Assembly (NCBI GenBank): GCA_028023455.1
Contig: JAQFVV010000022.1
Span: 9,751,100-9,815,099 of the forward strand
From: Epiperipatus broadwayi
Lineage: Eukaryota > Onychophora > Udeonychophora > Euonychophora > Peripatidae
DNA: 64,000 nucleotides
Reading direction: 5' to 3'
Shown here: positions 43,776 to 54,800 of the stretch, one piece after another
Position numbering within the stretch: position 1 is the first letter of the stretch
How the letters are laid out: the number at the start of each line of letters is the position of its first letter
Notes under the pieces: generated by a model
The model's database searches: none
What the model was told of the DNA's origin: nothing
The model's input: the letters and a program-made list of their open reading frames with translations, nothing else
Translations under genes and position numbers: made by a program

Positions 43776-44362
43776 CTTCTAAATCCATTTAACTTTGATC
43801 ATTATTATACTTATTATTTAAATAATATATACATATGGGGTATGTTAAGTTCTCAATTCTTATAGGCATAATAAAAATAGGTAATAGAATGTTATAATCA
43901 TAATAGAATTTGATCATCATCAGTGACAGTTTGGCCTCTATTTATCGACCTTGTAACACAATGTATTCTAGCATCTCATTTTAGAGCCATACTACTAAAC
44001 TTTAATGATTCTTTACTTCAAATATAAGTATACCTTTTTAATTAATCTACTCAAACAATGTATAAATTTGGAAACTCTTCATATTTGGATGAAAATTGAT
44101 TTTTGTAAATAGTATACTATATTAGATTTCTTATTAAAATATAAGTTTCTGTGTTTTGTAAAACATAACAGCAAAATAAGAATCATTTACTATCTAAGTT
44201 CAAACGAACTTAATTCATATAAACATTATACACACAGACAAAAAATACACTTAAAGTAAAACAAAATTGTTTTAATGTGTGTTTTTTTAAGGATTTATTC
44301 ATTTGGAATCTGTCAGAACTGTTTACTCTTTTTCATTGCACTCTCAAACAACTATCATTACA
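43776..44362. other. A/T-rich DNA, nothing recognised
   Basis: No supported feature. Confidence 0.35.
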
Positions 44363-44374
44363 AAATCTAAAGTA

Positions 44375-44470
44375 GTTGTCAAGCTTGGTGGTCGAGTGGT
44401 CAGCACAGCTGCCTTACAAACAGTTATCGCGGGGCTCACTTCCTGGCCGATGCTTTGACACATGAAAAAA
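44375..44470 (+). mobile_element. tRNA-derived SINE, copy 2, with target-site duplication
   Basis: 96 bp starting GTTGTCAAGCTTGGTGGTCG, AGTGGTCAGCACAGCTGCC (box A-like region), TTACAA loop, then TTCCTGGCCGATGCTTTGAC and ACATG plus A9. It is flanked by identical 12-bp direct repeats AAATCTAAAGTA (44363-44374 and 44471-44482). Same length as copy 1. The T-arm is damaged (GGGGCTCACTTCC). Confidence 0.88.
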
Positions 44471-44482
44471 AAATCTAAAGTA

Positions 44483-46131
44483 TCAGACAGTATCAATTAT
44501 AAAAACAAAACAAGGGCAGATTTTAACTTAAGCAATAATCAAAGATTATGTATAAACACTCTTGTTTTGAAAGTGATAGAATCTATAAAAAAAAAGAGTA
44601 ACGTTTTCTTGAGAAAAACAAAGCACTTACTGGTATTATCATTTCTTAAAAAATTAATTTAAAAAATGCTTGAAATTTTAGGGTATATCTTGGATTCAAC
44701 TTTAAAAAAAAACTCTTTTACTACAAGCTCTTTTAGCAATTAATTTCTACACTAGACGATGGATGGAAACTTTCTTCATTTCAGTTATTTTTGACAGTGA
44801 ACTGAATTTAAATCTGAATTGAATTAAAATTTGAATAAATCCTTTTAAACTTCTAATCCGGCTTAGAAAGATTAATCAATAATTGGATATGTGGATATTC
44901 CTACCTGGAGAATGAAACACAGTTATGAAAGCTTACCTTGCAAGTCTGGTGACACCGGCCTTTTTCTTCACTGCACTTCGTTAAGTAGACATTTGAAGAG
45001 CCTTATTTACCTTTTAATAATGGAAGAAATAGTAAAAGGTATAGTATGTATATTCAGAACATCAGCTTGATCTTTAATAACTTCCTGAAAAAACTATTAC
45101 CGAAAGAGGTATATAATATAACCTTATATTGTAGCCCTAAAGGATTCTTTGTAACATGTTGACTGAATATTGACTTTATAAGGCTTTCTTACTAAAGCAT
45201 AATTGGCTTTAGAATTATATTTCATTATGTTGAAACACCTCATGGTTCAACATCAGAAAATTTAATATATATATTTAAAAAACTGTGTTGGTCAAGTTTT
45301 TCTATGCAGCTGGTACCTCCTGATTATATCTTTTGAAATATTACCAAATTCACCATTTCCTTTATTTTGCTATAATATCTTATATAAATACAGTCAAAAT
45401 GTAAGATTGTGTATGCCATATAGGTATAATAAAAGGTTTTGCTAAAAAGTGTTCAAAGTAGTAGGATAAATAGCTTTATATTTTTGGCTATGCTAAACCG
45501 AAAATATAAATGAACTGCAAAATATTCGTTCATTTAGCTTAGTGAAAGTTTTTGAATTCAGTTTTATAATGTAAGCGATAAAGAAATTTCTTTATCTTTG
45601 ATTGTTTTGTAATTTTATACTGTCATCATCAGTATAAGAATTTACAATTTCTGTTAGAGATGTCTAAAGCAGATGCATTCCTTTCTTGAAAATGAAGCAA
45701 AGACCATTCTGCAGTTATTGCCAATTACATCTTAGCATTTGGTCTATTTTTAAACTAGATTTTAAAAGACTTTAATCCATTCGGATTCATTTTCTTCATA
45801 AATAACATTATTGTCATAAACTTATTAATTATATCTTTTGTTTTGGTATTATCAGTAGTTGAATAAATTTTCTATAATGTCTCAATTATATCATTAGACT
45901 TAACAGTCATAATCAAATCTGTATTTTTTATTGATGGCCAATGGTATAGCTAGCATGGGTGATGGAGTAAAGTTCTAAGTATGTATATATATACACCTCC
46001 AAAAAATAAATAACCTAGAAATGATTTATATTTATATCTAGATTTGAAATTAAATTATAATCTCCTGCTTAATAAATCATTATTAATATATTAATCTAGA
46101 GTAGATAGTATCAAATGTTTGTCACTTAATA
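44483..46131. other. mostly unassigned A/T-rich DNA
   Basis: The 66-residue plus-strand frame starting at 44462 overlaps the SINE tail and is Lys/Asn-rich; not supported. A less A/T-rich spot near 44930-45000 (GCAAGTCTGGTGACACCGGC) has no matching family. Confidence 0.35.
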
Positions 46132-46139
46132 CCTTAAAT

Positions 46140-46524
46140 CAGGGGTCCCCAACCCTATTCCCACCAACCCTATGCCCATGGGCACATTGGTGCCAGCAGA
46201 TCATTTTACGTGTTCCCACCGCTATCTGAACATGATAAAAAATAATTTATCTGCTACAAATAAATTTAATTTTTTAAAATTCTTATAAATTATTGTATTA
46301 TATTGTAATACGAATTGTAGGGCATACTATACTTTTACAGCGTAAAAATATAAACGTTAATTATATGTTAAAATTTTATTTTTGAAATAAATATTTTTTT
46401 GTTCATTATGTGTATTATTAACAATATCCAACTATAAATTTACATTGAAAAAATAAATGGTGTCCACCACCTGGCCCAGTATTATAGAATGTGCTCTTAA
46501 GTGCAAAAAGGTTAGGGACCCCTG
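46140..46524. mobile_element. hAT-type miniature element with perfect 8-bp TSD
   Basis: 385 bp between identical 8-bp direct repeats CCTTAAAT (46132-46139 and 46525-46532). The terminal inverted repeats are CAGGGGTCCCCAACC on the left, and CAGGGGTCCCTAACC read inward from the right, one mismatch in 15. CAGGGGTCCCCAAC ends plus 8-bp TSDs are a hallmark of a widespread group of animal hAT elements. No transposase frame remains, so it was mobilised in trans. The 63-residue minus-strand frame crossing its right end is incidental. Confidence 0.95.
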
Positions 46525-46532
46525 CCTTAAAT

Positions 46533-47042
46533 TGTGATGTTGCCCATATCAATTTTGTCAACATACACTTGATTCTATTATTTGAAAAGTTTTGTTTAAA
46601 TGTATACACCCGTAAATAGATCTGGATAAAATAATGAAAACATTTGTCATATTAACACTAAGTATATGTAAATAAATATTTTTAATAGATTATACAGTTG
46701 ACATATTTTTAAATACATGAAAATATCTTATATTTTATTACTGAAAAATCACACTCAGATGTTAAAAGATATTGGCCAATGAAATTAATAAACTGTAAAT
46801 GTTATTTCCATTCAAAAGGGGAACCTCTTTCAAATACAATCTCTTGTTATTACATAGAAATAAATATTTATTGTAAATATATATTATATTTTCATTGGTC
46901 AGCATCTATGAACATCTAACTGTGATTTTTCTATAATAAAATATAGCATATACTTCCATATGTTTAAAAATATTTCAAATATATAAATATGTGTAAATAA
47001 AATATTTTTGGAATTAAACCATGTATTATTTTGTTTAAATTT
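46533..47042. other. A/T-rich DNA, nothing recognised
   Basis: No supported feature. Confidence 0.35.
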
Positions 47043-47223
47043 TTAACATTTCAACAAAATATCATTCATCGTTGTCAAGGCTGTTAGATCTTTAGTTATA
47101 AAATGATCTTCTATCCAATTCTTGTCACCTTCTACATAATCTGAAGAGTCACTTCCATTGTGTTGTTGTTTTGGCATTAGCATAGATATTCTATTTTTTA
47201 GTTTTGGACAAATATCAATTTGG
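47043..47223 (-). CDS. candidate 3'-terminal exon, unknown protein
   Basis: The minus strand is open for about 60 codons: ISQIDICPKLKNRISMLMP, KQQHNGSDSSDYVEG, DKNWIEDHFITKDLTAL, TTMNDILLKC and a stop at 47045-47043. The composition (acidic, Ser/Thr, one Trp, two Cys) is much more protein-like than other frames here. TATCAG just upstream on that strand could be a splice acceptor, with the exon starting at 47223. I recognise no domain. It may be host coding sequence or the tail of a transposase or retroelement; a LINE fragment on the same strand starts only 60 bp upstream. No upstream exon was found. Confidence 0.3.
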
Positions 47224-47279
47224 CTGATACATTACATCATATAGAACCAAAATATACATATACACAAAATATATAAAAT

Positions 47280-47525
47280 CTAAAAAAATCCTGAAAAGAT
47301 CAGTATCACTTTCAATCATTCTCAATCAACTGTAGAATGGTTTCTTTGAATTTATGTCAGTTTCTCTAATCCATTCTTTCTCTTTTCTACATTACACCAA
47401 CAAACTTCTTTATTTCATGCAATTGTCCATCTATTATCATCTTTTCTAGAAACATTCCCATTTCACCTCCATTTCCATCTCTTATTCCTTTCAATGATAT
47501 CAGTGATTTTTATTTTTATTTCTTA
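47280..47525 (-). pseudogene. LINE C-terminal relic
   Basis: The minus strand reads in broken frames RWKWR-x-NGNVSRKDDNRWT near 47450. This matches the WxGHVxRxxDxRW stretch common in the C-terminal part of L1/RTE-like polyproteins, followed by basic sequence and KETILQLIENDWKVI. Stops interrupt it. It is too short to place in family L or the RTE-like family. Confidence 0.5.
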
Positions 47526-47632
47526 AGCAAATCTTTCACTTTCAATATTTCTTATAAGAAATTCTGGATTTGGCTGATTTTAAAGTGTGTCAATTTATTG
47601 GTATTAGCAGAAAAAGTAGTCTCCAAAACTGA

Positions 47633-47728
47633 CTTGTGGTTGAGAGGTCAGTGACGGCTGCTTTACAAGCAGTTGTCCCAGGTTAGCAGGTTCGCTTCCC
47701 GACTGATGCTATGACACATGAGAAAAAA
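47633..47728 (+). mobile_element. tRNA-derived SINE, copy 3, with target-site duplication
   Basis: CTTGTGGTTGAGAGGTCAGT (box A-like), GGCTGCTTTACAAGCAGT (anticodon stem region), GGTTCGCTTCCCGACTGATG (box B-like), CTATGACACATGAG plus A9. It is flanked by 8-bp direct repeats AAAACTGA (47625-47632 and 47729-47736). The shared end with copies 1, 2 and 4, ATGACACATGAGAAAA-like, defines the family's 3' terminus. Confidence 0.85.
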
Positions 47729-47736
47729 AAACTGAG

Positions 47737-48639
47737 TAATATTATAAAATTAATAATGGTGATAGCTAAATTTATTAAAATTGAGAGAATATAACTTAAA
47801 AATACAAACTATGGTGAATTTTATATACTAGTTGAAATTTTTTATTTGATCGTAAAACATTCTTTTAACAATTCACAATATCCACATCATGTCATTTCCA
47901 TTATAACTTTAAAGTGATGTTTTAGTTATAAAAATATACTTGAAACTCACAATAGTTAGTTTATTACTAGCATGATTTGGCCACCTATATCATGATAATT
48001 TCTTAATTTTATTATTACTTTCCCTGAACATATCACAAATGCATACTGTTGAACATTTAGAAAACCAAGTTTATCTTATGCACAAACATAGTTTTAATCA
48101 ATATCTCATCTTAAAAGATGGTAATGTTTTAATTTGTACAGCGTGTGTAAAATTTTGGTTGAGGAACTTTTATGATGATGTTAGTAATTTCTCAAGACTT
48201 CTTATGCTATTTGATTTAAATATTGAATATTTGTAGGATAATTTTTGAAAAATGAGAGAGAAGTTGATATCCATCATCAACACCTGTAAGAGAACTTGAG
48301 ATTTTATCTCATACAAAATGACATAATATTTGTCTTTACATTGTTCAAATCTTACATAATTTTATCTCACATTGAATGTACAGGATAGCTATGACATCAA
48401 GAAAAACCACAAGTTACTGTTATTTTATTCAATTTCCATATGGCCAATGTACTGTAAAAGTATAGAATCACAGAAATAATAATAATCTTAAACAAAGTGT
48501 GCTTTGATCTCAATAATATTTCTTTATTGTTATTTGCATTTTGCACACCCACACACACATGATTCATTGAGAAGTAAACTTGATAAATATTTATAATGAA
48601 TCAAATCTTCCGTATTTGTCATGCATTGTTCTATAGCTT
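47737..48639. other. A/T-rich DNA, nothing recognised
   Basis: The 65-residue plus-strand frame at 48039-48236 (with DGNVLICTACVKFWLRNF) has fairly ordinary composition but no recognised family and no splice context I can defend. Confidence 0.3.
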
Positions 48640-49415
48640 GTTAAAAGTCTAGAGCTGTGATTCTGTGAAAAATGTTCCAGACCAATGTTTTTCACTACAT
48701 TTTCTTTTCATATAACAAAATAGCATTCATTAGATGAGTTGGAAATTTGTATCTGAACATTTTCACAGAAATAATAGTTTTTTTTATTTATTTATCCATT
48801 TTTATTACAATTTGTTTGATTTTAAATCTTGGATGCTTTTATGGACATAGATAGAATATTCTACTGATCAATTCATTAATATTCATATTTCATAATAAAT
48901 GGTGATAATTCATATTCACATTAAACACTCAATAGATATATAAATATAGGTAGTAGTCAGTTATGTGTACTGTGGCCACTAGGTGACACTGCAGTACCAT
49001 CAAGAACCACCAAGAAGCCTGCAAGTGATAATTTTCTATGCAATCCTGTAAAACTTGTTTACACTTCAGAGCTGCCATCTCATAAAAATCTCCAGGCCAA
49101 TATTTCTCACTATATATGAATTTTATTTAACAAACCTATGTTCATCAGGTGAGTTTTTGATTTGAAACATGTGAATATCTACACCGAGAAAACAGGAAGA
49201 TTGTTTTAATAGCATGGCTCAGTTACAATGAGTGTTCTGTATAGATCAGTTCAAGATCCAGGGATTCAAACTACTAAGAACTCTCAAGATATAATCTATT
49301 TGATGTTTTTTTTTAATGTTTGAATGTTTTGATATAAAATTTACATATATAAAATATTTGCCTCACTAGTTGTTTAATAATCATATTTCATAATAGATGG
49401 TGGTAATATATATTA
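48640..49415. repeat. diverged tandem duplication, unit about 420-480 bp
   Basis: Landmarks recur in order in two neighbouring blocks: AGAGCTGTGATTCTG then CCAGACCAATGTTTTTCACT then TTCATTAGATGAGTT then CATATTTCATAATAAATGGT (48650-48905), and AGAGCTGCCATCTCA then CCAGGCCAATATTTCTCACT then TTCATCAGGTGAGTT then CATATTTCATAATAGATGGT (49066-49400). Old enough to have many differences. Confidence 0.6.
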
Positions 49416-52400
49416 ATCTCAATCACAAAGTGTTGGTATCCCCTACTAGCACATAAATTTACCAGTGGTTAATTTAAACATACATGGTATAGTTTGCATA
49501 GTTGTCTATCTTCTTGGTATTGTTAGATGCAGGGAATCAATTGTAGACAATATTCTGTGAAAGTCTAGTTTTCAATATGCTTGTCGTGTGTGGTGTCAGA
49601 TATGATTCTAGCATACAATATTTGTGTAACAAATTTAAACTTGTTGATAGGTCTTTGTGAAAATGCTGTAAAATATTGACCCTTCAAAATTGTACTTAGA
49701 TTTGAAGAATGGTATAAATATTTTCTAGTTAACAGTGGAATGACAAAGAAAATGTTTTGTAAAAGATCATAAGACAATAATGCTGATTGGCCAAAAGTTT
49801 AGTTTTACAACCCTTGTAAAGAAGATATGAGACATGTAAAGTTAGTGATCTGAAGGCTTGTCTAATAACATCACTTGCCAAAGTTGAAGGACAAGAAACA
49901 AAGACAATTATTGGATGAGTGATTACAGACAAAAAAGACATGTTACTGTTATCATTAAGCACTAAAAAAATCATTTTATACATGTCAATCAATGTCTCAA
50001 ATTGTATGACCAATTATTAACAACAATAATTCTGTTTTGGAAATATTATCATAAATAGACATCTTTGAAAATTTATTTTACAAAACATGGAAGTAATAGT
50101 CCATTTATATATATATCTTTAAAAGTGATTATTTTATTTTATGCTATCTAATTAATTTCTTAGCAATATGTGATTATAGCATGTAGTAATTGTGTAATTT
50201 TTATAAGTTGTAGCAATTAAGGAATAAAACAATGCATAAATTATGGATATATGACAGTATAAAGAGTGTTTATGTAATTAAATTAATGGAGTATTTGAAA
50301 ATTATCTGTAACCAATTTCATCTTCCATTCACATATTTTTCAAAAGTTTGTTATAAATTCAGAGCTGTTTTTTTGAAATATATTTAAACCATTTCTATCC
50401 AGTTAATAAAATTTCTTGTTAAATCAAACTTTCAATTATTGTAAAAATCCATCCAATCATTTACCATGTCATCTGTAGCTTGTATCACATTCTTCCTCAG
50501 ATGGGCATACTTAATTTCCAAATCTCCACATCATAACCACCACAAACTCTATAAATATTAATTCAAAGATTGATTGAATTTTAGAATATGAATATGAATG
50601 ATTTCAGGCAATGTTGGCCACTATTTGCAAGGTACATACTTCTCAAGTAAAGATAAAACTAAATAGATCTTCTAGATATAGGATGACCGCTCCTTTCATG
50701 ATAAAACTGACCTATATTAGATTGTTTTTATTAGTTTTCTGATAATCACATGGCATATTCACTTTGTCTAGGAATTTCTTATCTTTTAGCTAAAATGTAG
50801 ATACCCTTTTAATAACTGATATTGGCTGGCTAGCTATAGTCTATTTATCCTTAAAAATCTTAAGTTTAAAAAATTTAACTCTAATTTTAAAAATAATAAA
50901 TCCAAGCTTCATTTATATATGAATCTTATGCCGTGGTAACAGCAGTCCAATGAAAAACCCTTAGTCTATCCCGAATAATAACAAAAAGAAAGGGGGGGGG
51001 GGATAAGCAATGAATTTAAACAATTGTATGATCACTTACTCAGAAAATCAGTGATGTTCAAACAACAAAATATATGGATTAAGAACTACAGGTCCACTTG
51101 ATTGAGATTTTTTTTTTACTTTTCTCAGTTTGAAATCAGTCCAAATTAAAGTGTGGATGCATCATCTTTCTTTCTTCATAATAAAGATTGCCTCCCCCCT
51201 TATGACTAGTACTTTGATGCTCATTTAATTATCTATATAACCGGGGATTACTTTATTTTTTAGGTAAGAACTGGATCCTCATTTAATTACCATAATAGGA
51301 CAACTATCCATGGGATGGTTAGTTTTTCTTCCAATCTCGAATGTATAAGTAAATTAATGCAGTATATTTTTTAGCTTTAATTAAAATTATTAGCACTAGA
51401 TGGCAGCAAAAAATGTATTTACATGTTCAATTTTTTTTTTTTAAATTTCATATATCAATGTTGTAGTAATGTACTATTGTCTTTTATTTAAAAAAAAAAA
51501 AACGACAAGTATAATTCGAAAGAGTGCATATATGCTCATAGTTTAAATCGCCGGTGTAAAATAACATTTATGGTTATATATAAAGAGTGTTATTTTAAAA
51601 AGATATTTGCCTTACATTTAAATTGTATTTATAAATCACATGCACGTAGATATATATCCCTGCCTTCCTGTTTGCTTTTTTTTTTTTTTAATGATAAATG
51701 AATTGTTCCATTAATTTTCCTGCAGAAAGATTTATCCTGCCTATGTAATTCTGCTATTGCTTGGGAGAAAGCAGATGTTAAGCCAGACTCCAAATATTGG
51801 AGTCCAGAAATTCTAGAAGTTCATAACTATAATTCATAATGCTTTCAGCATCTAATGAGATGATAAAACTCTTCAAATCAATCATTTAAGTATTTAATAG
51901 CCAATAATTAATAGCTATACTTTTGTTTACTGTGTGAAGCTTTGTTTATTTAACTTTTTTCTAACATCATAAAAAGCAGATGGCCCCTGCCTTTGAAAAA
52001 ATATTTTCCTTCTTTAATAGGTATGAAATTCTATCTTAATTATCGATCAGATGACATTTTTCCATCATTATTTTTTTAGCTCTGTAAAAATATGACCTCA
52101 TCTTTTAAAAATCGATCAAAATGTTGGATTACGTTATGAAATATTTGTCTAAAATATTTTTGTTTTCACATACATACATTTTATATATCTAATGATAAAA
52201 AGCTCGTTAAAATTTACGATTTAGTTCTAAATATCGAAATGTTAAATTACATTGTGTTAAGGGGCTTACATTAAATTATTATTGTAATCACTCATACATT
52301 GTGTCAAGGGTGGCCATTCTAACTCCAATAAGAAAAGCAAAAATTAAAAAAAGGAATATGGGTTTTGATATGTCTTGTAAACCAATCCATGAATTTCAAA

Positions 52401-52689
52401 TATGTCCATATATATATATCTTATGCCATAGCGTTTATAGTAGTAATGAAAATTGTTTTTCCTACAAAAGCCAAACTCAGATTCTTTAAACTCATTGCAA
52501 TGAAGATGTATCCTTGCCATACCGTTTCATTTTATCATCATATCCATCAAACTAAATGACATACTGATTTGCCTTATGATATTGCCATTATATTTTCAAG
52601 CTATCACAGAACATCCTTAAATACATGTTTTTATTGTGGTAGGGAATCTACATATCACTTTTATACAATACATGAAACTATCATTTTAC
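49416..52689. other. 3.3 kb unassigned A/T-rich DNA
   Basis: Contents seen: a minus-strand frame of 94 residues (50013-49729) with mixed composition but no known family; a run of ten or eleven G near 50992-51002; poly-T and poly-A tracts near 51429, 51488 and 51677; a CACTAGATGGCAGC motif at 51394-51407. No gene, RNA or transposon is supported. Confidence 0.4.
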
Positions 52690-52800
52690 TGCCATCTATA
52701 GCAAGTTTGAATAATCAGTGAATACCAAATGATAGAATATTTAAATCTCTATCCTCAGACTGATTTCTAGCTTTTGTGTTTCACTGTGAGAGTTTATTAT
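52690..52800 (+). repeat. foldback family D, fragment
   Basis: CATCTATAGCAAGTTTGAAT, TAATCAGTGAATACC, AATCTCTATCCTCAGACTGA, TTTCTAGCTTTTGTGTTTCA follow the left-arm order of family D with considerable divergence. Confidence 0.5.
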
Positions 52801-53366
52801 TAAGTCTAATAGCTTTAAACTGTTAAAGCAGATTAACTTGGATCCTAAACCTTAGAATTTTTTGAATATCAGGCTTTTAGTTTGAATTGTAAAACTGTTA
52901 AATAATTATTTCTAGGTGCAAAACTGCATTATTTCCAGCATTGAACCCCAAGCCTCATTAACTAAGGAAAATTCAGATTTAGGAAGTGTTGATCCATGTG
53001 TATGCCCATTTGTTAATCACTGATTACTATAAATAACAATAAAGCAAGGAGCTGCTTAGGATAGTGTAAAGAATAAAGTGATTTGAGAAAAGATAAATGA
53101 ACTACTGGTGGAAAAAATAATTGGTAGTAAAAAGTAGACATGTTTGCTGTGGTAACTATGGTTTTTAAGAAGTGAAGGTTTGATTTGCTAATAGAGTTTC
53201 TGGGCTTATAACTTATGCTTAGAAACTTGTGATGGCATTTAAGGATGTTCTAATTACATCACGTTTTATCACATAATATATAAACTAAAGAATCAACCAA
53301 TCTGTTATTATTCCATGCAATAAATTTTGCAGAAATTGACTTAAAGTACCCCACTATGATAAAATA
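52801..53366. other. A/T-rich DNA, nothing recognised
   Basis: A stretch near 53220-53290 (GATGGCATTTAAGGATGTTC, ATCACGTTTTATCACATAAT) loosely recalls family C terminal repeats. Otherwise nothing. Confidence 0.35.
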
Positions 53367-54356
53367 ATAGAAATTCTCTCCATACAGTAGGGCTACCCAA
53401 TGTGAGCCATAGTAATCAATGGACGCTAGAAGATTGGTGTATCAAAATCTCTATTGAGCAACCATTAATTACTATGACTTTCACCACATGGTACTGCTAT
53501 ATGGAGAGTTGCTAATGGTATATTGTAGTTTATGGATAATAAGAGAATAGCCAAAATAGCTTTTAAATGGGTTATGAGTAAAGAGCAAGTAATAGGTTGA
53601 GTGAGAAAGGTAGTACAGTATGCAGAAAATTTGGATAAAGAATTTATGTCAATATTCTTATACAAAAGGTGGGATGATTGTGTTAGGAGAATTGTTGAAT
53701 GTTATAGAGGTAAGGAATGGGATAGAAGAATATGCATTAATAAAGAATAGGGAGTTGGAGAGATGGAAAACTAGTATGTAGAGTAAAAAGAGTTTAAATA
53801 TATATAGAAGTAAACAGAATATTGGGTGCAAGTTAATTTATGATAACAGCAAGAAAAATAGTTTATTGTTTAATGCTTGAACAAGATCTTTAGCAACAAA
53901 GGAATATACACATAAATGAAAAAATGTGGGTGAGTTAAACTCTGAAAGTTGCACAAGGAAGGCATAGAAAATATTGGGCTGTTAATTGAATGTAAATGCC
54001 TGCAAGCAGAAAGGGTACAAATAATGAAGTTGTGGTAGAATAAATATAAACAAAGTGATTATACAGAAAGTGGGTTCTTGGTTTTTATGCTGGATTTGGG
54101 AAAAGATAAGGGGGGTTTAGATATAAAGGCTATGGAGTTCAAAAAGATTATATTGTGGAAATGGGATGGAGCAGGATAGGGAAGAACATGTGAAAAGTTA
54201 GGGTGGGGATGGAAAAGGAAGTAAAATGGTGAACAGATTTCTCTAGGCATAGTGGCTGAGAGATTCCTGACTCTGTATAAGGAGAAGTCACAGTGCTTCA
54301 CATCACATCAATTAATGTTTTAACAGCTTGTGTAAGCATAAGAAATGGTGATCATG
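53367..54356 (+). repeat. foldback family D copy split by a LINE insertion
   Basis: The first part (53367-53515) is a compact foldback: TCTCTCCATACAGTAG and GCCATAGTAATCAATGGACG pair with AACCATTAATTACTATGAC and GCTATATGGAGAG. The family tail, which should follow directly, appears only at 54313-54356 (TTTTAACAGCTTGTGTAAGC, ATAAGAAATGGTGATCATG). The LINE at 53520-54305 sits exactly in the gap, so it inserted after the D element was in place. Confidence 0.7.
53520..54305 (+). pseudogene. LINE family L, 5'-truncated copy with 3' end
   Basis: The plus strand carries in broken frames the same segments as 25560-26935: GYEKV-type sequence, DKEFMSIFLYKR-like, SKKSLNIYRSKQNIGCKLIY near 53790-53850, then KAMEFKKIILWKWDG-like near 54130, and the 3' end GGCATAGTGGCTGAGAGATT, GAAGTCACAGTGC, TTCACATCACATC. 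Together with 24256-24440 and 35165-35950 it fixes the C-terminus and 3' terminus of family L. The 80- and 66-residue minus-strand frames here are antisense shadows. Non-functional. Confidence 0.8.
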
Positions 54357-54527
54357 TAACTATGATAAAATGTCATTTTTTTAATTTGTCATTGACATTT
54401 TAGATGTTATACATTGAAGTCTGCTTTTCTAGTATCAAAAACAGGTTTATTTAACTATGTTTACAATAAAGAAAAAATTATAAAATAACATTAAATTTGG
54501 CAATACATTTATAAACCATTAAATTAC

Positions 54528-54800
54528 TTAATGTCCAATATTAATAAGATTCCATGTGGAATTTGCTATTAGGTGAGGAGCTAACTTCAAATCTCTTTCT
54601 TTGATATCTTTTAATTTTTGTAAAAAAATTAATGTTGGATCAGGTATAACTGACTTGAAGATTAGGAAGCATCTGACAAACCATAGACAGAAAGTGATGA
54701 AAGTTGCACTTCTTATAATTGCAAAATCCCCATAAGCAAAACCTTTTATGAGTGTGTTGATAATTGGATGTTTTGGTGTATAAATTTTATTAATCAATAT
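54528..54800 (-). CDS. candidate exon, unknown protein with possible membrane segment
   Basis: An 89-codon minus-strand frame reads INKIYTPKHPIINTLIKGF, AYGDFAIIRSATFITF, CLWFVRCFLIFKSVIPDPT, FLQKLKDIKERDLKLAPHL and IANSTWNLINIGH. Composition is ordinary (Trp, Cys, Arg, Asp, Pro, Gly) in a window where chance frames are nearly all Phe/Ile/Lys/Asn. A hydrophobic stretch (SATFITFCLWFV) could be a membrane helix. No ATG opens it; GCAG at 54805-54802 on that strand could be an acceptor and TTAAGTAATT at the 3' end a donor, though the frame itself stops there. I recognise no family. It could be a host exon, an element remnant or chance. Confidence 0.25.
   Translation of the reverse strand: MLINKIYTPKHPIINTLIKGFAYGDFAIIRSATFITFCLWFVRCFLIFKSVIPDPTLIFLQKLKDIKERDLKLAPHLIANSTWNLINIGH

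Noticed and set aside
54059-54301. 80-residue minus-strand frame ending in Pro/Ser/His-rich sequence
   Set aside because: Antisense to the 3' end of LINE family L; the same plus-strand motifs occur in two other copies.
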